Assembly (NCBI RefSeq): GCF_014356525.2
Contig: NC_052511.1
Location: 49,776,510-49,840,509 of the forward strand
Direction: 5' to 3'
DNA: 64,000 bases
From: Nilaparvata lugens
Lineage: Eukaryota > Arthropoda > Insecta > Hemiptera > Delphacidae
A program made the translations under genes and the position numbers. Shown here piece by piece: positions 1 through 10,503 of the stretch. The notes beneath the pieces were generated by a model. It did no database searches. It was not told where the DNA came from and saw only the letters and a program-made list of their open reading frames with translations. The first letter of the stretch is position 1, and each line of letters opens with the position of its first letter.

Positions 1-106
1 TGACAGTTTGCTGCACCGAAAGAAACGTTTACGCCCGAGCCGTAGGCGAGGGCGGAATGGTTTGTTGAGTGCAGCAGAGAAACTTTGCGCACGTATTTCA
101 CATTAC

Positions 107-640
107 ATTTTTCCTACAGTTACCATTGAATATGAAAAGTGTTTGATTATGGGTAAAATGATGACTGAAATCCATCAAATGTTTGTCTGTATAATTTTGT
201 TATCAATAACAACTTTAATTTATTTAAACTGATAATCTAATTGAAAATTAATAATCGATAATTTATTCAAATTACAAATTAAATTTATCCAATTAATTTG
301 AATAATTATGAGTAAATCTTAATCTCTGTATAATTTTTTACCAATCAATTTATGAATGAAAAAAATATATTATTTGAAATAATTAATAATATTCAAAATG
401 TATAATTAATGAGTTCTCATTTTTATTTATTTGAAAATCAGAAAAAATATAGATAGAACAAATTCGCATTCAAAATACACGCCAACAATTTCAATAGCTG
501 ATTGGGATGGCAGCAAGATAATACGCAAAGTATTAAGAGTACGCAAAGTAATACTTTGCGCACTAGTGCGGAAAAGTGATTCTTTGCGTTCTGTAATCAG
601 TGCAGGAATGTCACTTTTCAAGGTAACTGTAGGAAAAAAT
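107..640. repeat. Family U: inverted pair of a short repeat, copy 1
   Basis: ATTTTTCCTACAGTTACC at 107-124 is mirrored by GGTAACTGTAGGAAAAAAT at 622-640. Between them lies AT-rich DNA, and several copies of a GCAAAGTA / TTTGCGCAC motif cluster at 80-95 and 520-595. The same tip, GGGTAACTGTAGGAAAA, recurs at 54405-54421. I read this as a small non-autonomous element or its remains. The short open frames here (8-232, 427-664) lack protein signatures and are not called. Confidence 0.4.
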
Positions 641-734
641 ATTTTCTTGATCAATTTGACATAAAATTGATTATTTTATCAAGGAAATGATAATTATTAT
701 TAGATCACATTTTATGGGATGAATTGAGTAACAG

Positions 735-824
735 CAGTGTACAATCAGTGGCAAAATAGAGAGACTTGGCAACGTTTTTCTCCTATCTTTCTTCACTGCC
801 ATTATAACGTGGACCTCACTATAG
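735..824. mobile_element. MITE family A, right-end fragment
   Basis: The segment ends with the full inverted end, the complement of CTATAGTGAGGTCCACG, at 795-824. The inner 60 bases (GGCAACG...TCTCCTATCTTTCTTCACTG) match the right side of complete copies such as 51491-51872. The left end is missing, so this is a truncated copy. Confidence 0.75.
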
Positions 825-1740
825 TTAATATATGAGCCTTTTATGAAATATACAGACTACATCATAACTTGTACAGTAACAGTAAGATACAGAGATATGA
901 TAAGCATAGCATCAGCTGATGATAAGCGAAATGCGTGTGTTTATGGCGCATAAGTCTGTACACATATTTGCAAGCTGAGCCCACCTTGTGTGGGTCTCTC
1001 TATTATCCCTGTGTTGAGAGCCCATCAGCCATTTAGGAAGTGTTTGACATTGTGAAATTATAGAATCAGCTCTAGGATATATTTCCTACATACTTGTCAA
1101 ATTCTACTTCACTATTTGTCAAATAAAATCAGTGAATATAGAGCTACTGTGTCGAGGAAGACGGTCTCACGATGTCACCACGCCATATAACTCAGCCTTC
1201 TCAATAATATTTGGTCAGGGAATGGTCACGTAATGATGACAACATTAGCTTATGTCCACTTCCCATTTATTGTGATAAGATCTTGATTTTCCCATAGTTT
1301 ACCTTTGATTACACCGAAAACGATTCTGAAAAATGGTAATTTCCTAGCATGCTAAGGACTCAGAACTGTTGTTGCATCCTGAATATTTTGATGCAAGTTT
1401 TGGCTCACTTATTTCATTTGTTTGTTTATCAAGTAAATTTGAATTCCAAGTTCACAGTCAATCAATTGATGATTGGGGGATATGGTACTGTTGATAATGA
1501 TGATAACCCTTGTGCATGATAAGACATGATAAGAAATTCAGTAGAAATCCAAGTAGAGGCTATATCAATGTGAGAGTGAGACGCATAGAGTGAACAGTAT
1601 TGTTGTTTCATAGCTGCTTCTTAATTCTTTCACTATATATACAGTAGGTTACATTCAATCAATTCAACATCGAGGAATTTGGCATATATTCCTATCACAG
1701 GCATATGCTAATATGGCATATCTGTGGTAACATCTATAAA
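825..1740. other. AT-rich spacer without gene
   Basis: No coding signal was seen. At 890-970 there is a weak relative of family L (GCATCAGCTGATGATAAGCG and a following TGGCGCATAAGTCTGTAC stretch), also recognisable at 45720-45785. The rest is unassigned. Confidence 0.4.
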
Positions 1741-2523
1741 TATATTAAAAGCGAAATGGCACTCACTCACTGACTGACTCACTCACTTGCAGAACTAAAA
1801 ATCTACAGGACCAAAAACGTTCAAATTTGGTAGATATGTTCAGTTGGCCCTTTAGAGGCGCACTAAGAAATCTTTTGGCGATATTTTAACTCTAAGGGTG
1901 GTTTTTAAGGGTTTAAAGTTCGTCTTTTAGCATGTATATTCTTCTTATTCGAATATCTTAAAATTATAATTGAAATGTCCATACCATATGTTAATATAGA
2001 ACTATAATCTAGAGAGAGTACCTCTTCAAAACAGTTGTTCTGGTAACTAAATTAAAAATTTTGTCAGGTTGGCATTAAGTTGAGTTGACTTTGTTAGGTT
2101 GGAACCAAGTTGAAGATTGAAATGCATTTATCCAGGACCTCCTAAATACCAATTTATCCTGTACTTCCTAAATACCTATTTAGGAGGTCCTGATTTATCG
2201 CGGAAAAATTGATTGGGTACTGCTACTTCAATCAGAGCTATTCCTGGGTGTTTTTCGAGATCAAATCGACATAATACGTTCAAATTCGGTACAGAGGTTC
2301 CACTGAGGTCTACATGCAGGCGAGCGAAGCGAGCCCGCTGATCTCATTTTTGGACAATCCAGTCGGGGGTCCAGAATTCGGTACAAAAGTTCCGCTGAGG
2401 TCCACGCAGGCGAGCGAAGCGAGCCCGCTGATCTCATTTTTGGACGATCCAGTCGGGGGTCCAGGGGGCGGAGCCCCCTGGCTAGACGGATATGGCGAGC
2501 GAAGCGAACCTGACGGCTGGTAG
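1741..2523 (+). mobile_element. Family C element, copy 1 (Helitron-like, non-autonomous)
   Basis: The copy opens with AAAAGCGAAATGGCACTCAC and a CTGACTGACTCACTCAC run, then carries the conserved inner block (GTTCAAATTTGGTAGATATG, CCCTTTAGAGGCGCACTAAG). It ends in the GC-rich 3' module: hairpin CCAGGGGGC-GGA-GCCCCCTGG near 2461, then GGCGAGCGAAGCGAACC and a terminal CTGG in place of the usual CTAG. A 90-bp unit (GCAGGCGAGCGAAGCGAGCC...GTCGGGGGTCCAGA) is duplicated in tandem at 2317 and 2407. It has no protein. The open frames over 2261-2555 follow the palindromic repeat and are not genes. Confidence 0.75.
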
Positions 2524-2830
2524 TTATATATTGCAAAGTAGCAATCGTTCAACACAATACAAACTTACAAGTTGATCCATCGTATAAAATGATTACAACA
2601 TTTGAAACTTTTCAATATAATCAAATAGTTTATTACTAATCATCCTTCCTTCTGGAAATCTCATTCCAATACCTTTTTGTAAGATTCAATAAAATGTTAT
2701 TATGATAGTCACAAGAATGATAAATATTTCTCGATATTTGAAGAGAATCTGGAGTTAAATGTTCTCTTTTGTGAAACTCAGACATTGATAATGTTATGTT
2801 CTTGTTGAGCGATTGGAATAGAGACTGATA

Positions 2831-3179
2831 TAACAGCTGTAACTTACTAATAGTGAGTAGGTTTGTGATTTTGTATTCAAATTTTTCAAGTAAGTGTAAT
2901 ATTTCTAAAGGTTTTTATTCACTGTGATTCATTTGAAGTATTATGTCAACCTTCAAAATTCAAAATCTTTAAATATTATTCCTGGATCAAAAATCAAGTG
3001 ACGAAGCAGTGTGTGATATCATAACCTCAAACTTTGGACAACATTAACTTTTTATCAAAATTTTTGGAGAGAAATAGTACAGGCTCAGCCTATTTTTTCC
3101 TCTAATGTCATAATTATATTATGATTGTAGTATTTTGCACGATAAAAAAATAAGAAATAAAAATAAAAAATAAGAAATA
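2831..3179 (+). mobile_element. LINE 3'-tail retroposon (family G) inside the palindrome arm
   Basis: The right arm of the palindrome is uninterrupted at the matching position, which shows this is an insertion. It carries the apical hairpin AGGC-TCA-GCCT at 3081-3091 within a GGAGAGAAATA/TATTTTTTCCTCT stem. It ends in an A-rich tail of AATAAGAAATAAAAAT type, as expected for target-primed reverse transcription. A second copy in the other orientation is at 22395-22640. Confidence 0.75.
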
Positions 3180-3383
3180 TCAAAAAGGTTTATCCTCACT
3201 TGAGTAATTCGTTGTCGTTATGTTGAAAATTGAAAGAGGAATAAATTGATGCTCATCAATTCATTTCCAAATTTTTCCCAAAAAACATAGTCAAGAAACA
3301 AACTTGGTGGTTTATTATTTTTTTTAGAAGAACGCATTCAAAAATCAGAGGGATGGACAATAACAGAAAATCAGCCACTCATA

Positions 3384-3535
3384 GGCCCAGTTGCACAACA
3401 GCCGGTTAAATTTTAACCGTGTTTAATTTCACGAGAACCAATCAGAGAAGGCGTTTTTGAAAAGACGGCTACTCTGATTGGTTCTCGTGGAATTAATCAC
3501 GGTTAAAATTTAACCGGCTGTTGTGCAACTGGGCC
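3384..3535. mobile_element. MITE family F, palindromic copy
   Basis: GGCCCAGTTGCACAACAGCC at one end mirrors GGCTGTTGTGCAACTGGGCC at the other, and almost the entire 152 bp folds back on itself (GGTTAAATTTTAACCGTG, GAGAACCAATCAGAG). A related copy lies at 15066-15216 and a half copy at 3908-3988. Confidence 0.85.
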
Positions 3536-3907
3536 TATGAGTGGCTGATTTTCTGTTATTGTCCATCCCTCTGATTTTTGAATGCGTTCTAAAAAAAATA
3601 GTAAACCACCAAGTTTGTTTCTTGACTATGTTTTTTGGGAAAATTTGGGAAGGAATTGATGAGCATCAATTTATTCCTCTTTCAATTTTCAACATAACAA
3701 CAAAGAATTACTCAAGTGAGGATAAACCCTTTTGATATCAGTCTCTATTCCAATCGCTCAACAAGAACTTAATATTACCAATGTCTGAGTTTCACAAAAG
3801 AGAACATTTAACTCCAGATTCTCTTCAAATATCGAGAAATATGTATCTTTCTTGTGAATATCATAATAAAATTTTATTGAATCTCACAAAAAGGTATTGG
3901 AATGAGA

Positions 3908-3988
3908 TTTTGAAAAGACGGCTACTCTGATTGGTTCTCGTTGAATTAATCACGGTTAAAATTTAACCGGCTGTTGTGCAACCGGCAC
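3908..3988. mobile_element. MITE family F, half copy
   Basis: This repeats the right half of the F element (GACGGCTACTCTGATTGG ... CCGGCTGTTGTGCAACCGGC) immediately beyond the right arm of the palindrome. The left half is absent. Confidence 0.7.
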
Positions 3989-4649
3989 ATGGACCGTAAT
4001 CCAGTTTGACTCTTCAAGGTACGCGTTGATATTCATTGTTGTTGATTTCTTTCTTCATCTTATCATCAATTCGCTCAGAACAATAATGGAAAGAACTTGA
4101 AGTTATAAAAGGAGGATTCAATAATAAATAATAGAACAAACACAATGAAAAACAAACCTTTCCAATATGTCTTGTTGATAATCGACTGGTCAATAGAAGG
4201 ATAGAATCATTTTAGATTGAGAATACTATCAACCTCATTTGCATTATAGAGTAGCTACTATTTTCTATTGTGAAATGTCACGCCAGCTCAGATCGATGTT
4301 ATTCAAATGATGAATTAAAATACACACGATTGATTTTCCATTGTTTATTCTCATTGTTTTGTAGTCATGAATGACTTCAGATGAGATCATCCCCTTGTTC
4401 CAAGGACTCACTGAGTACTAACTATTACACAGAGTAGTTTTGCAGTAGGCCTACTGTAGTATTCAAGAAGTATTAATGGATTGTAGAAGGTTACAATAAA
4501 TTAAATAATATACTTTACTGTATTTTGAAAGCTTTCTTACTATAAAGCGTTGATTAGTTGGAATAGAAGCGTATTATCGCTAAGCTACCGATAAAACGGA
4601 TCAAACTAGCGAAGCACGCTTTGGGAACCAATCAGAAATTAATGTATGA
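3989..4649. other. AT-rich spacer without gene
   Basis: I see no coding signal, RNA gene or clear repeat in this stretch. Confidence 0.5.
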
Positions 4650-5051
4650 TTGACCGAGCGAAGTGAGGTCTAAGATTCAAGTCGATGATTTGGCATTTCT
4701 CTTAATGTTTAAATGTTTATATGTTGCGCATTTACGGCAAAACGCGGTAATAGATTTTCATGAAATTTGACAGGTATGTTCCTTTTTAAATTGCGCGTCG
4801 ACGTATATACAAGGTTTTTGGAAGTTTTGCATTTCAAGGATAATATAAAAGGAAAAAGGAGCCTTCTTCATACGCCAATATTGGAGTAAAAATCAGACTA
4901 TAGAATTATTCATCATAAATCAGCTGACAAGTGATTACACAGATGTGTGGAGAAGCCAGTCTATTGCTTTATTTCCATAAGGTCTATAGCTCTAATCCGG
5001 TACTTGTGGATGAGAATACTGCGTGAGGTCTAGTGTTCACAGAACTACTAG
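4650..5051 (+). mobile_element. Family B element, copy 1 (Helitron/Helentron-like)
   Basis: The 402-bp copy begins TTGACCGAGCGAAGTGAGG and ends ...GTTCACAGAACTACTAG. The 5' end can fold (GACC...GGTC) and the 3' end carries a small GTTC-ACA-GAAC hairpin six bases before the terminus. The inner block includes TTGCGCATTTACGGCAAAAC and GAAATTTGACAGGTATGTTC. It has no open frame, so movement would depend on proteins supplied elsewhere. Eight copies of the family occur in this window. Confidence 0.8.
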
Positions 5052-5214
5052 TACTGTCAATTCCACTACTGTCAATTATGTTTTTGTGAGAAGGAACCAG
5101 TAAATTTAATTTTCATTTTTTCCCTACAGAGCCCACAAAAACCTGAACTGGGAGTCCTGGTGCCTCCTCGCAATGAACAATTTTCAAGTCCTATAGTTTC
5201 CACTGTAATGCATA

Positions 5215-5434
5215 TATAGTGTGGTCCACGTTATAATGGCAGTGGATAAAGATAGAAGAATAGCGATGCTGAATCTCTGCATTAATCAATTATATTTCTA
5301 CACCGTTGAAAACATAATTGTCATCGTTGTGGACCTAGAAAAGGATAGTACCACCGGCTTTGTCGAATGATAGACAAGGATAGCAAAACCGAAGTTGATC
5401 AAATACTGTCATTATAACGTGGACCGCACTATAG
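5215..5434. mobile_element. MITE family A, short 220-bp variant
   Basis: Both inverted ends are present (TAGTGTGGTCCACGTTATAA and its complement ending CGCACTATAG). The middle is reduced but still includes the family's GATAGACAAGGATAGCAA block. It is a deletion derivative. Confidence 0.8.
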
Positions 5435-5754
5435 TACTTCACAGTCTCAGTATTAATTTGTCCTGATCCTTGATGATCAAAAATTCCCCGCTCGAAATTT
5501 TTCCAAGAATTTTCCTCAATAGGAAATAACTGAAAAAATAAATATTTGTCATCTCACAGTGTAATAATTAAATACTATTTGCTGAGAAGACTCATAAACG
5601 CGAGAGCTGGCCAGTGAGGACTACTATATCTATGTATGACTTATCTGTACTGTGTACAAGCATTACAATGCATAACCTGTATATCTATACGTGTATTGAG
5701 ACTCATGAATGTGTTATATTTTGTTTACTTGCTAGTTCACTGTTCACTGTATTT

Positions 5755-7110
5755 TATACGTCATCGAGAAATTCACCAATAGCGTGCGAGTTCTTCTTAA
5801 TATTTTTCTCTTCCTTATTCTTCCTTGTTCGTTTCTTTTTCTTCCTCTACTTCTATACGTCATCGAGAAATGCACCAATAGCGTTCAAGTTCATCTTACT
5901 TCGACCTCCCTTTTTTGAAACATTATTCTTATTCTTCTCTTCATAAACCATATCTCTTTTTTCTTTCTCTTCTACAACTCAGATTCTATCCCACTTCTCT
6001 TCTTCTTCTACTTCTTCTTCATCATCTTCTTCTTCTTCTTCTTCTTCTTCTTCTTCTTCTTCTTCTTCTTCCTCTCGCTCCTTCTTCTCGCTTCTTCTTC
6101 CTCTTCTCGCTTCTTCTTCCTCTTCTCGCTTCTCATTCTTCTCTTCTTCTTCTTCTTCTTCTTCTTCTTCTTCTTCTTCTTCTTCTTCTTCTTCTTCTTC
6201 TTCTTTCCTTTTCGCTTCTTCTTCTTCTTCTTCTTCTTCTTCTCTTCTCTTCTTCTCTTATTCTTCTTCTTCTTCTCTTCTTCTTCTTCTTCTTCTTCTT
6301 CTTTCCTTTTCCGCTTCTTCTTCTTCTTCTTCTTCTCTTCTTCTTCTTCTTTTCGTTCTTCTTCTTCTTCTCTTCTTCTTCTTCTTCTCTTATTCTTCTC
6401 TTCTTTCCTTTTCGCTTCTTCTTCTTCTTCTTCTTCTTCTTCTTCTTCTTTCTTCTTCTTCTTCTCTTCTTCTTCTTCTTCTTCTTCTTCTTCTTCTTCT
6501 TCCTTTCGCTTCTTCTTCTTCTTCTTCTTCTTCTTCTTCTTCTTCTTCTTCTTCTTCTTCTTCTTCTTCTTCTTCTTCTTCTTCTTCTTCTTCTTCTTTC
6601 CTTTTCGCTTCTTCTTCTTGTACTTCTTCTTCTTCCTCTCGTTCTTCTCCTTGCTCATCCACTTTTCTCTCATCACCAGTTCTTTATCTTTCAATCTTTT
6701 CTTTCTCCTTTTTTGATATTTCATTTATTCATCCTCAAATTTTATCCTTCTCTCCAGTCTTTTATTCATATCATTTTCTCTTATTCTCTTCATTTCTTCC
6801 ATCTTTTCCCCTAGAAATCTTCTCCCACCTCATAACTCCCGAAAAACAATTTCAACTTCTCATTTTCCCTCCTCCAAGTGTTGCTTCTCTTCGTTCACTC
6901 TTTTTCTCTTTACGTCCTACAATATCTTCCCTCTCTCTTTCTTCGCCAAATCTCCTCTCTCCACTCATTTTTTCTTCATCTAAAACATAGCCTCAACTTT
7001 ATCATACCTCCTCCTTCCTCTACCAACCCCCCCACCCTTGTCATCTACCATCCATCATCATCTCTCTCTCTTTCTTCTTCTTCGCCTATTCCTCCTCCGG
7101 TATCTTTCCG
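5755..7110 (+). repeat. Giant CTT / polypyrimidine tract
   Basis: The core at about 5996-6620 is nearly pure (CTT)n, broken by short CTCGC or TTTCCTTTTCGC interruptions, and is flanked by CT-rich DNA to 7110. It starts with a 95-bp-spaced duplication (ATACGTCATCGAGAAAT at 5757 and 5856). The long Leu/Ser/Phe or Lys/Glu open frames across it are translation artefacts of the microsatellite and are not genes. Confidence 0.9.
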
Positions 7111-7793
7111 TAGTTGACATTGAAACAAGAAGAAGAACAACAATAATATAAACAAACCATAATCCTTGGAGCATCGCAAGTCTTCTCTAGTTAATGCTTG
7201 TTACTGTCTCAGTACACTACTGATATACTCTGCTAGATTTCCTCTACACTGGAAGATTTTCCAAAGTTTTCTCTTGAATTTTCCACAAGCGTGAAAAATG
7301 AAAGGAAATATTGACGGTTAGCTAGCGGTCTATAAACTAATGTATTCCATGATATATCCAGAAAAATATGAAGAGAATTATCCAGTTATGTAGCAATTTA
7401 TGAACTCATAATAATGAACTTCTCAGATATTTTCTGATAAATGAGAATTGTCATCACGGTCCAGTGTGTGGATATTCGAATTCGTATAACTTTCCAGTTC
7501 AATAATCAGAGTAATAATTGTTCAATTAGTGTTTTGATTCATACTCGTGAATAGTTTGACGTTTTTCGTTGAAATCACAAACTGATAATTTGAACTTTCC
7601 CGAGAGTATTAGTGATTTGGCTTCACGAATCTTGCAACTGATATACAGGTGCTTGCAGAGGAGAAAAGCTACAAATTCGGTGAGTTATTCTTGTAAATTA
7701 TCTTTGTCTTTGAATGGGCTACTATTTTTCCGAAGATCTCAGAATTTGAGAAAATCATCATATTCAAATTTGATTCAATAGAATAGATTCCAG
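7111..7793. other. AT-rich spacer without gene
   Basis: Nothing recognisable beyond a short AAGAAGAAGAACAACAA run near 7128, which is the opposite-strand counterpart of the neighbouring CTT tract. Confidence 0.45.
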
Positions 7794-8070
7794 ATTCCGT
7801 TTTCTTTCCAGATCATATACGGTTTCGACTATATAATTAGAGCTTCTCTTAAAAATTCAAAGAATGTATCTTTCCAAACTAAAACATCTTATTCCATATT
7901 TCGTTCATAAATAAAAAAAATTACTTTTTGTAAATTAAATAACTTGTTCATTTTGGCATTAATCACGAAAAAACGCATATTAGAAGAAAGTCAATGATAT
8001 ACTGAATGTATTAACAAAAACTCCAATGGAAAATTCGAAACCGTTTATGATCTGGAAAGAAAACGGAGTT
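7794..8070. mobile_element. MITE-like element AA with about 36-bp inverted ends
   Basis: TTCCGTTTTCTTTCCAGATC at 7795 is mirrored by GATCTGGAAAGAAAACGGAG at 8050-8069, with the match continuing through ATAAACGGTTTCGA. The interior is AT-rich and non-coding. A target duplication is not obvious. This is the only copy in the window. Confidence 0.6.
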
Positions 8071-8664
8071 TAGCACTTCAACAACCCATAACTCGCTTAT
8101 TAAACCAATTAAAAATTTCAGTTGCCACTTTTTCTCACTCTTATAATGATCTTAACAATTATATTGAAAAAGATTATCAAAAAATAAAAGATTTAAATAA
8201 AAATAAAAAGGTGTAGCGAACAGCCTTAACTGTGGTTCTTCTGTAATTATTCATTTATTCACTGAATGAGGTTACTTTTAAACAATATCCATGAATAAGA
8301 AGAAATACTATTCTTCAAGAATAATCATATTTAACTCAATTATTCAATGTGTTACAATTATGTACATGAAACAAACATCTGAATCGTTTATTAGCAATAG
8401 TTTGATAATAGATCAAGCAAATGAATAATTTCTCCATGGTTTCATCTCTTCTTATCAACTTTTTTATGATCACCAGGAAGCTTTTAAACCAAGGAACAAT
8501 TAACTATACTCAATCATTGTTTCACGAAAGATTAAATAAACAATAATTATCAATGACAATCAACTAACCGATGTTTTTCGTAATGGATATATAGTGAGTT
8601 TAACTTTTAAAAGTTAGAAATAGCAAATGGGAAGCATCAATGATGACAGATTGAAATAAATCTA
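8071..8664. other. AT-rich spacer without gene
   Basis: Nothing recognisable on either strand. Confidence 0.45.
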
Positions 8665-9350
8665 CTATAGTGAGGTCCACGTTATAATGGCAGTGTTTGA
8701 TTAGCAATGGTATTGCTATCCTTGTCTATCATTCAACAAAGCGGATAGCGTTATCTCTTTCTCGCTTTGATCTGTTGTCAGATCGTCTTTTAACAATGTA
8801 GAATTGATAATTAATTAACAACAAATTTCATTTTAACTAGTAGTTCTGTGAACAGTAGATCTCACGCAGTATTCTCATCTACAAGTACCTGATTGAAACT
8901 ATAGACCTTATGGAAACACAGCAATAGACTGGCTTCTCCACACATCTGTGTAATCACTTGTCAGCTGATTTATGATGAATAATTCTATAGTCTGATTTTT
9001 ACTGTAATATTGGCGTATGAAGGAGGCTCCTTTTTCCTTTATACTATCCTTGAAATGCAAATTTCCAAAAACCTGTATATACGTCGACGTGCAATTAAAA
9101 AAGGATCATACCTGTCAAATTTCATGAAAATCTATTACCGCGTTTCGCCGTAAATGCGCAACATATAAACATATAAACATTTAAACATTTAAACATTCAA
9201 ACATTTAAACATTTAAACATTCAAACATTTGAACATTTAAACATTAAGAGGAATGCCAAACCATCGACTTGAATCTTAGACATCACTTCGCTCGGTCAAT
9301 TATTAAATTTTTGAAAAATATAATTTCTTGCTTAATAAATGTAATTGTTT
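8665..9350. mobile_element. MITE family A, split by family B
   Basis: The left end (CTATAGTGAGGTCCACGTTA) and inner sequence run to 8836. The inner sequence then resumes at 9300 (TTGAAAAATATAATTTCTTG) after a family B insertion, and the copy is lost near 9350 without its right end. Comparison with the copy at 23793-24086 shows the two halves abut exactly in the uninterrupted form. Confidence 0.85.
8837..9299 (-). mobile_element. Family B element, copy 2, inserted in MITE A
   Basis: On the minus strand it reads TTGACCGAGCG... to ...ACTACTAG. The flanks (ATTTTAA / TTATT) join without loss or duplication when the element is removed, so no target-site duplication was made, as expected for a Helitron-type insertion. 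Copy-specific expansion: a run of AAACATTT-like 8-mers at 9165-9243. Confidence 0.85.
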
Positions 9351-10214
9351 AGTGTATGCTATAGATAGACTCAATATTCACAAAAGGAAGAAATCTGTCT
9401 ATATCAATAAAAGTCAATACTCCACTTGACTACTTAATACAAAAGTCATAAGGAATATTGTAAATTGATTCCAACCAGAGATTTGAAGTGGACATTAATG
9501 ACACTTTTAAAAATCATTATGCGAGATTTTCTCTGTAAATAAAATAATTAAACGAGCTGAGTGAGTTCTTACTAATGACTAGAGCGTTATTGAGTTGTTG
9601 TCCGTTTGTGAGTTTGTTTGTTTGACGGTTACTCTTAATTGTTTACGTCAGTCAACTTCAAATTTTCAACACATATGTTTGAACCATTTCGAATCACATC
9701 GAATTCGTTGGCCAAAAAAATTGACTCACACCTTCGTCATTTTTGAAGATTTTTGAAGAATAGCATTGAAAGTGCATAAGAAAAATATCATCCAACAGTT
9801 ACTGTTGATTTGTTTTTTGAGAGTGTCCTCATATTGAGAGATAGACTGTCACCTCTGTCCTTTTTGCGCCGATACTTAATTTCATCTGTCTTGAACTCTG
9901 ATTATTACAATAGTTTAATCACTGTCATAGTGAAGTATTTCACGTGCAATCGGTAGTTAGACTCAGAAATGTTATGAAAAGTACAGGTACAACCCAGTAT
10001 CTAGCGCCACCTACCGTCAAAATTGAGAACTACACCAGTAGGCGTTCCAATCCACCAATCGGAAGAGAGTATAGGAAGCTTGCAGGCGTGGTTTGCTGCC
10101 ATTGGTTTGTTTCTTTTTACACCATGATTTGGACATTTTCTATCATTCCTGCTCTCTTTTATAGACACACACACTTCCACTGTCTCTCTCCAAGAGAGCT
10201 TTCTCAACTAGCTT
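9351..10214. other. Spacer without a defensible gene
   Basis: A 109-codon plus-strand frame (9944-10273) and an overlapping 68-codon minus-strand frame exist. Neither has recognisable domains, and the plus-strand frame runs into a LINE tail (10215-10503), so it may be upstream 3' sequence of that same LINE. Confidence 0.4.
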
Positions 10215-10503
10215 TTGGTAGAGAGTTAGTGGGGAGGATATTTCTAATATTCTTTCCGAAGAATGGACATTGATATGTCCAAAGCTCCGCCAATTTATGT
10301 AGATGCATAACAATATAATTATCTATAGTTATTATATTACAAATTGCTTTTTCATATCATATACAGTTCAATAATTATTTTTTTAGTCTATATTATGTAA
10401 ATTCATCTCTAATTTTGCTGTATTGTAAGCTATTGTATATAAGTGTATAAGCCAGTAAATATTGTAATCTACATAAATAAAGTACTCAATCAATCAATCA
10501 ATC
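10215..10503 (+). mobile_element. LINE 3' tail, family D, copy 1
   Basis: It starts around TTGGTAGAGAGTTAGTGGGG, carries a perfect hairpin GGACAT-TGAT-ATGTCC at 10265-10280, and ends ACATAAATAAAGTACTCAAT with a (CAAT)n tail. The second copy (58216-58514, minus) is a proven insertion with a 6-bp duplication, which identifies this unit as a retroposon tail. Confidence 0.75.

Larger units (their letters stand above)
2656..3911. repeat. Long foldback palindrome with an interrupted left arm
   Basis: The left arm (2656-2830 plus 3180-3383) is the reverse complement of the right arm (3536-3911). For example, TCTCATTCCAATACCTTTTT at 2659 pairs with AAAAAGGTATTGGAATGAGA at 3888, and GAGCGATTGGAATAGAGAC pairs with GTCTCTATTCCAATCGCTC. 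Each arm totals about 380 bases. The centre is MITE F (3384-3535). The left arm alone is split by a retroposon at 2831-3179, so that insertion came after the palindrome formed. Confidence 0.8.

Noticed and set aside
2261..2555. Two minus frames and one plus frame in family C
   Set aside because: They lie in the palindromic, tandemly duplicated 3' module, where symmetry opens several frames at once. Other C copies do not conserve them.
3541..3735. 64-codon plus frame
   Set aside because: It lies wholly in the right arm of the foldback palindrome.
5915..6814. 299-codon plus frame rich in Leu/Phe/Ser and a 238-codon minus frame rich in Lys/Glu
   Set aside because: Both are direct translations of a CTT microsatellite in different frames. 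There is no domain, and the composition is fully explained by the repeat.
9944..10273. 109-codon plus frame before LINE tail D
   Set aside because: It could be part of the LINE 3' region, but has no reverse transcriptase motif and is overlapped by an equally long antisense frame.
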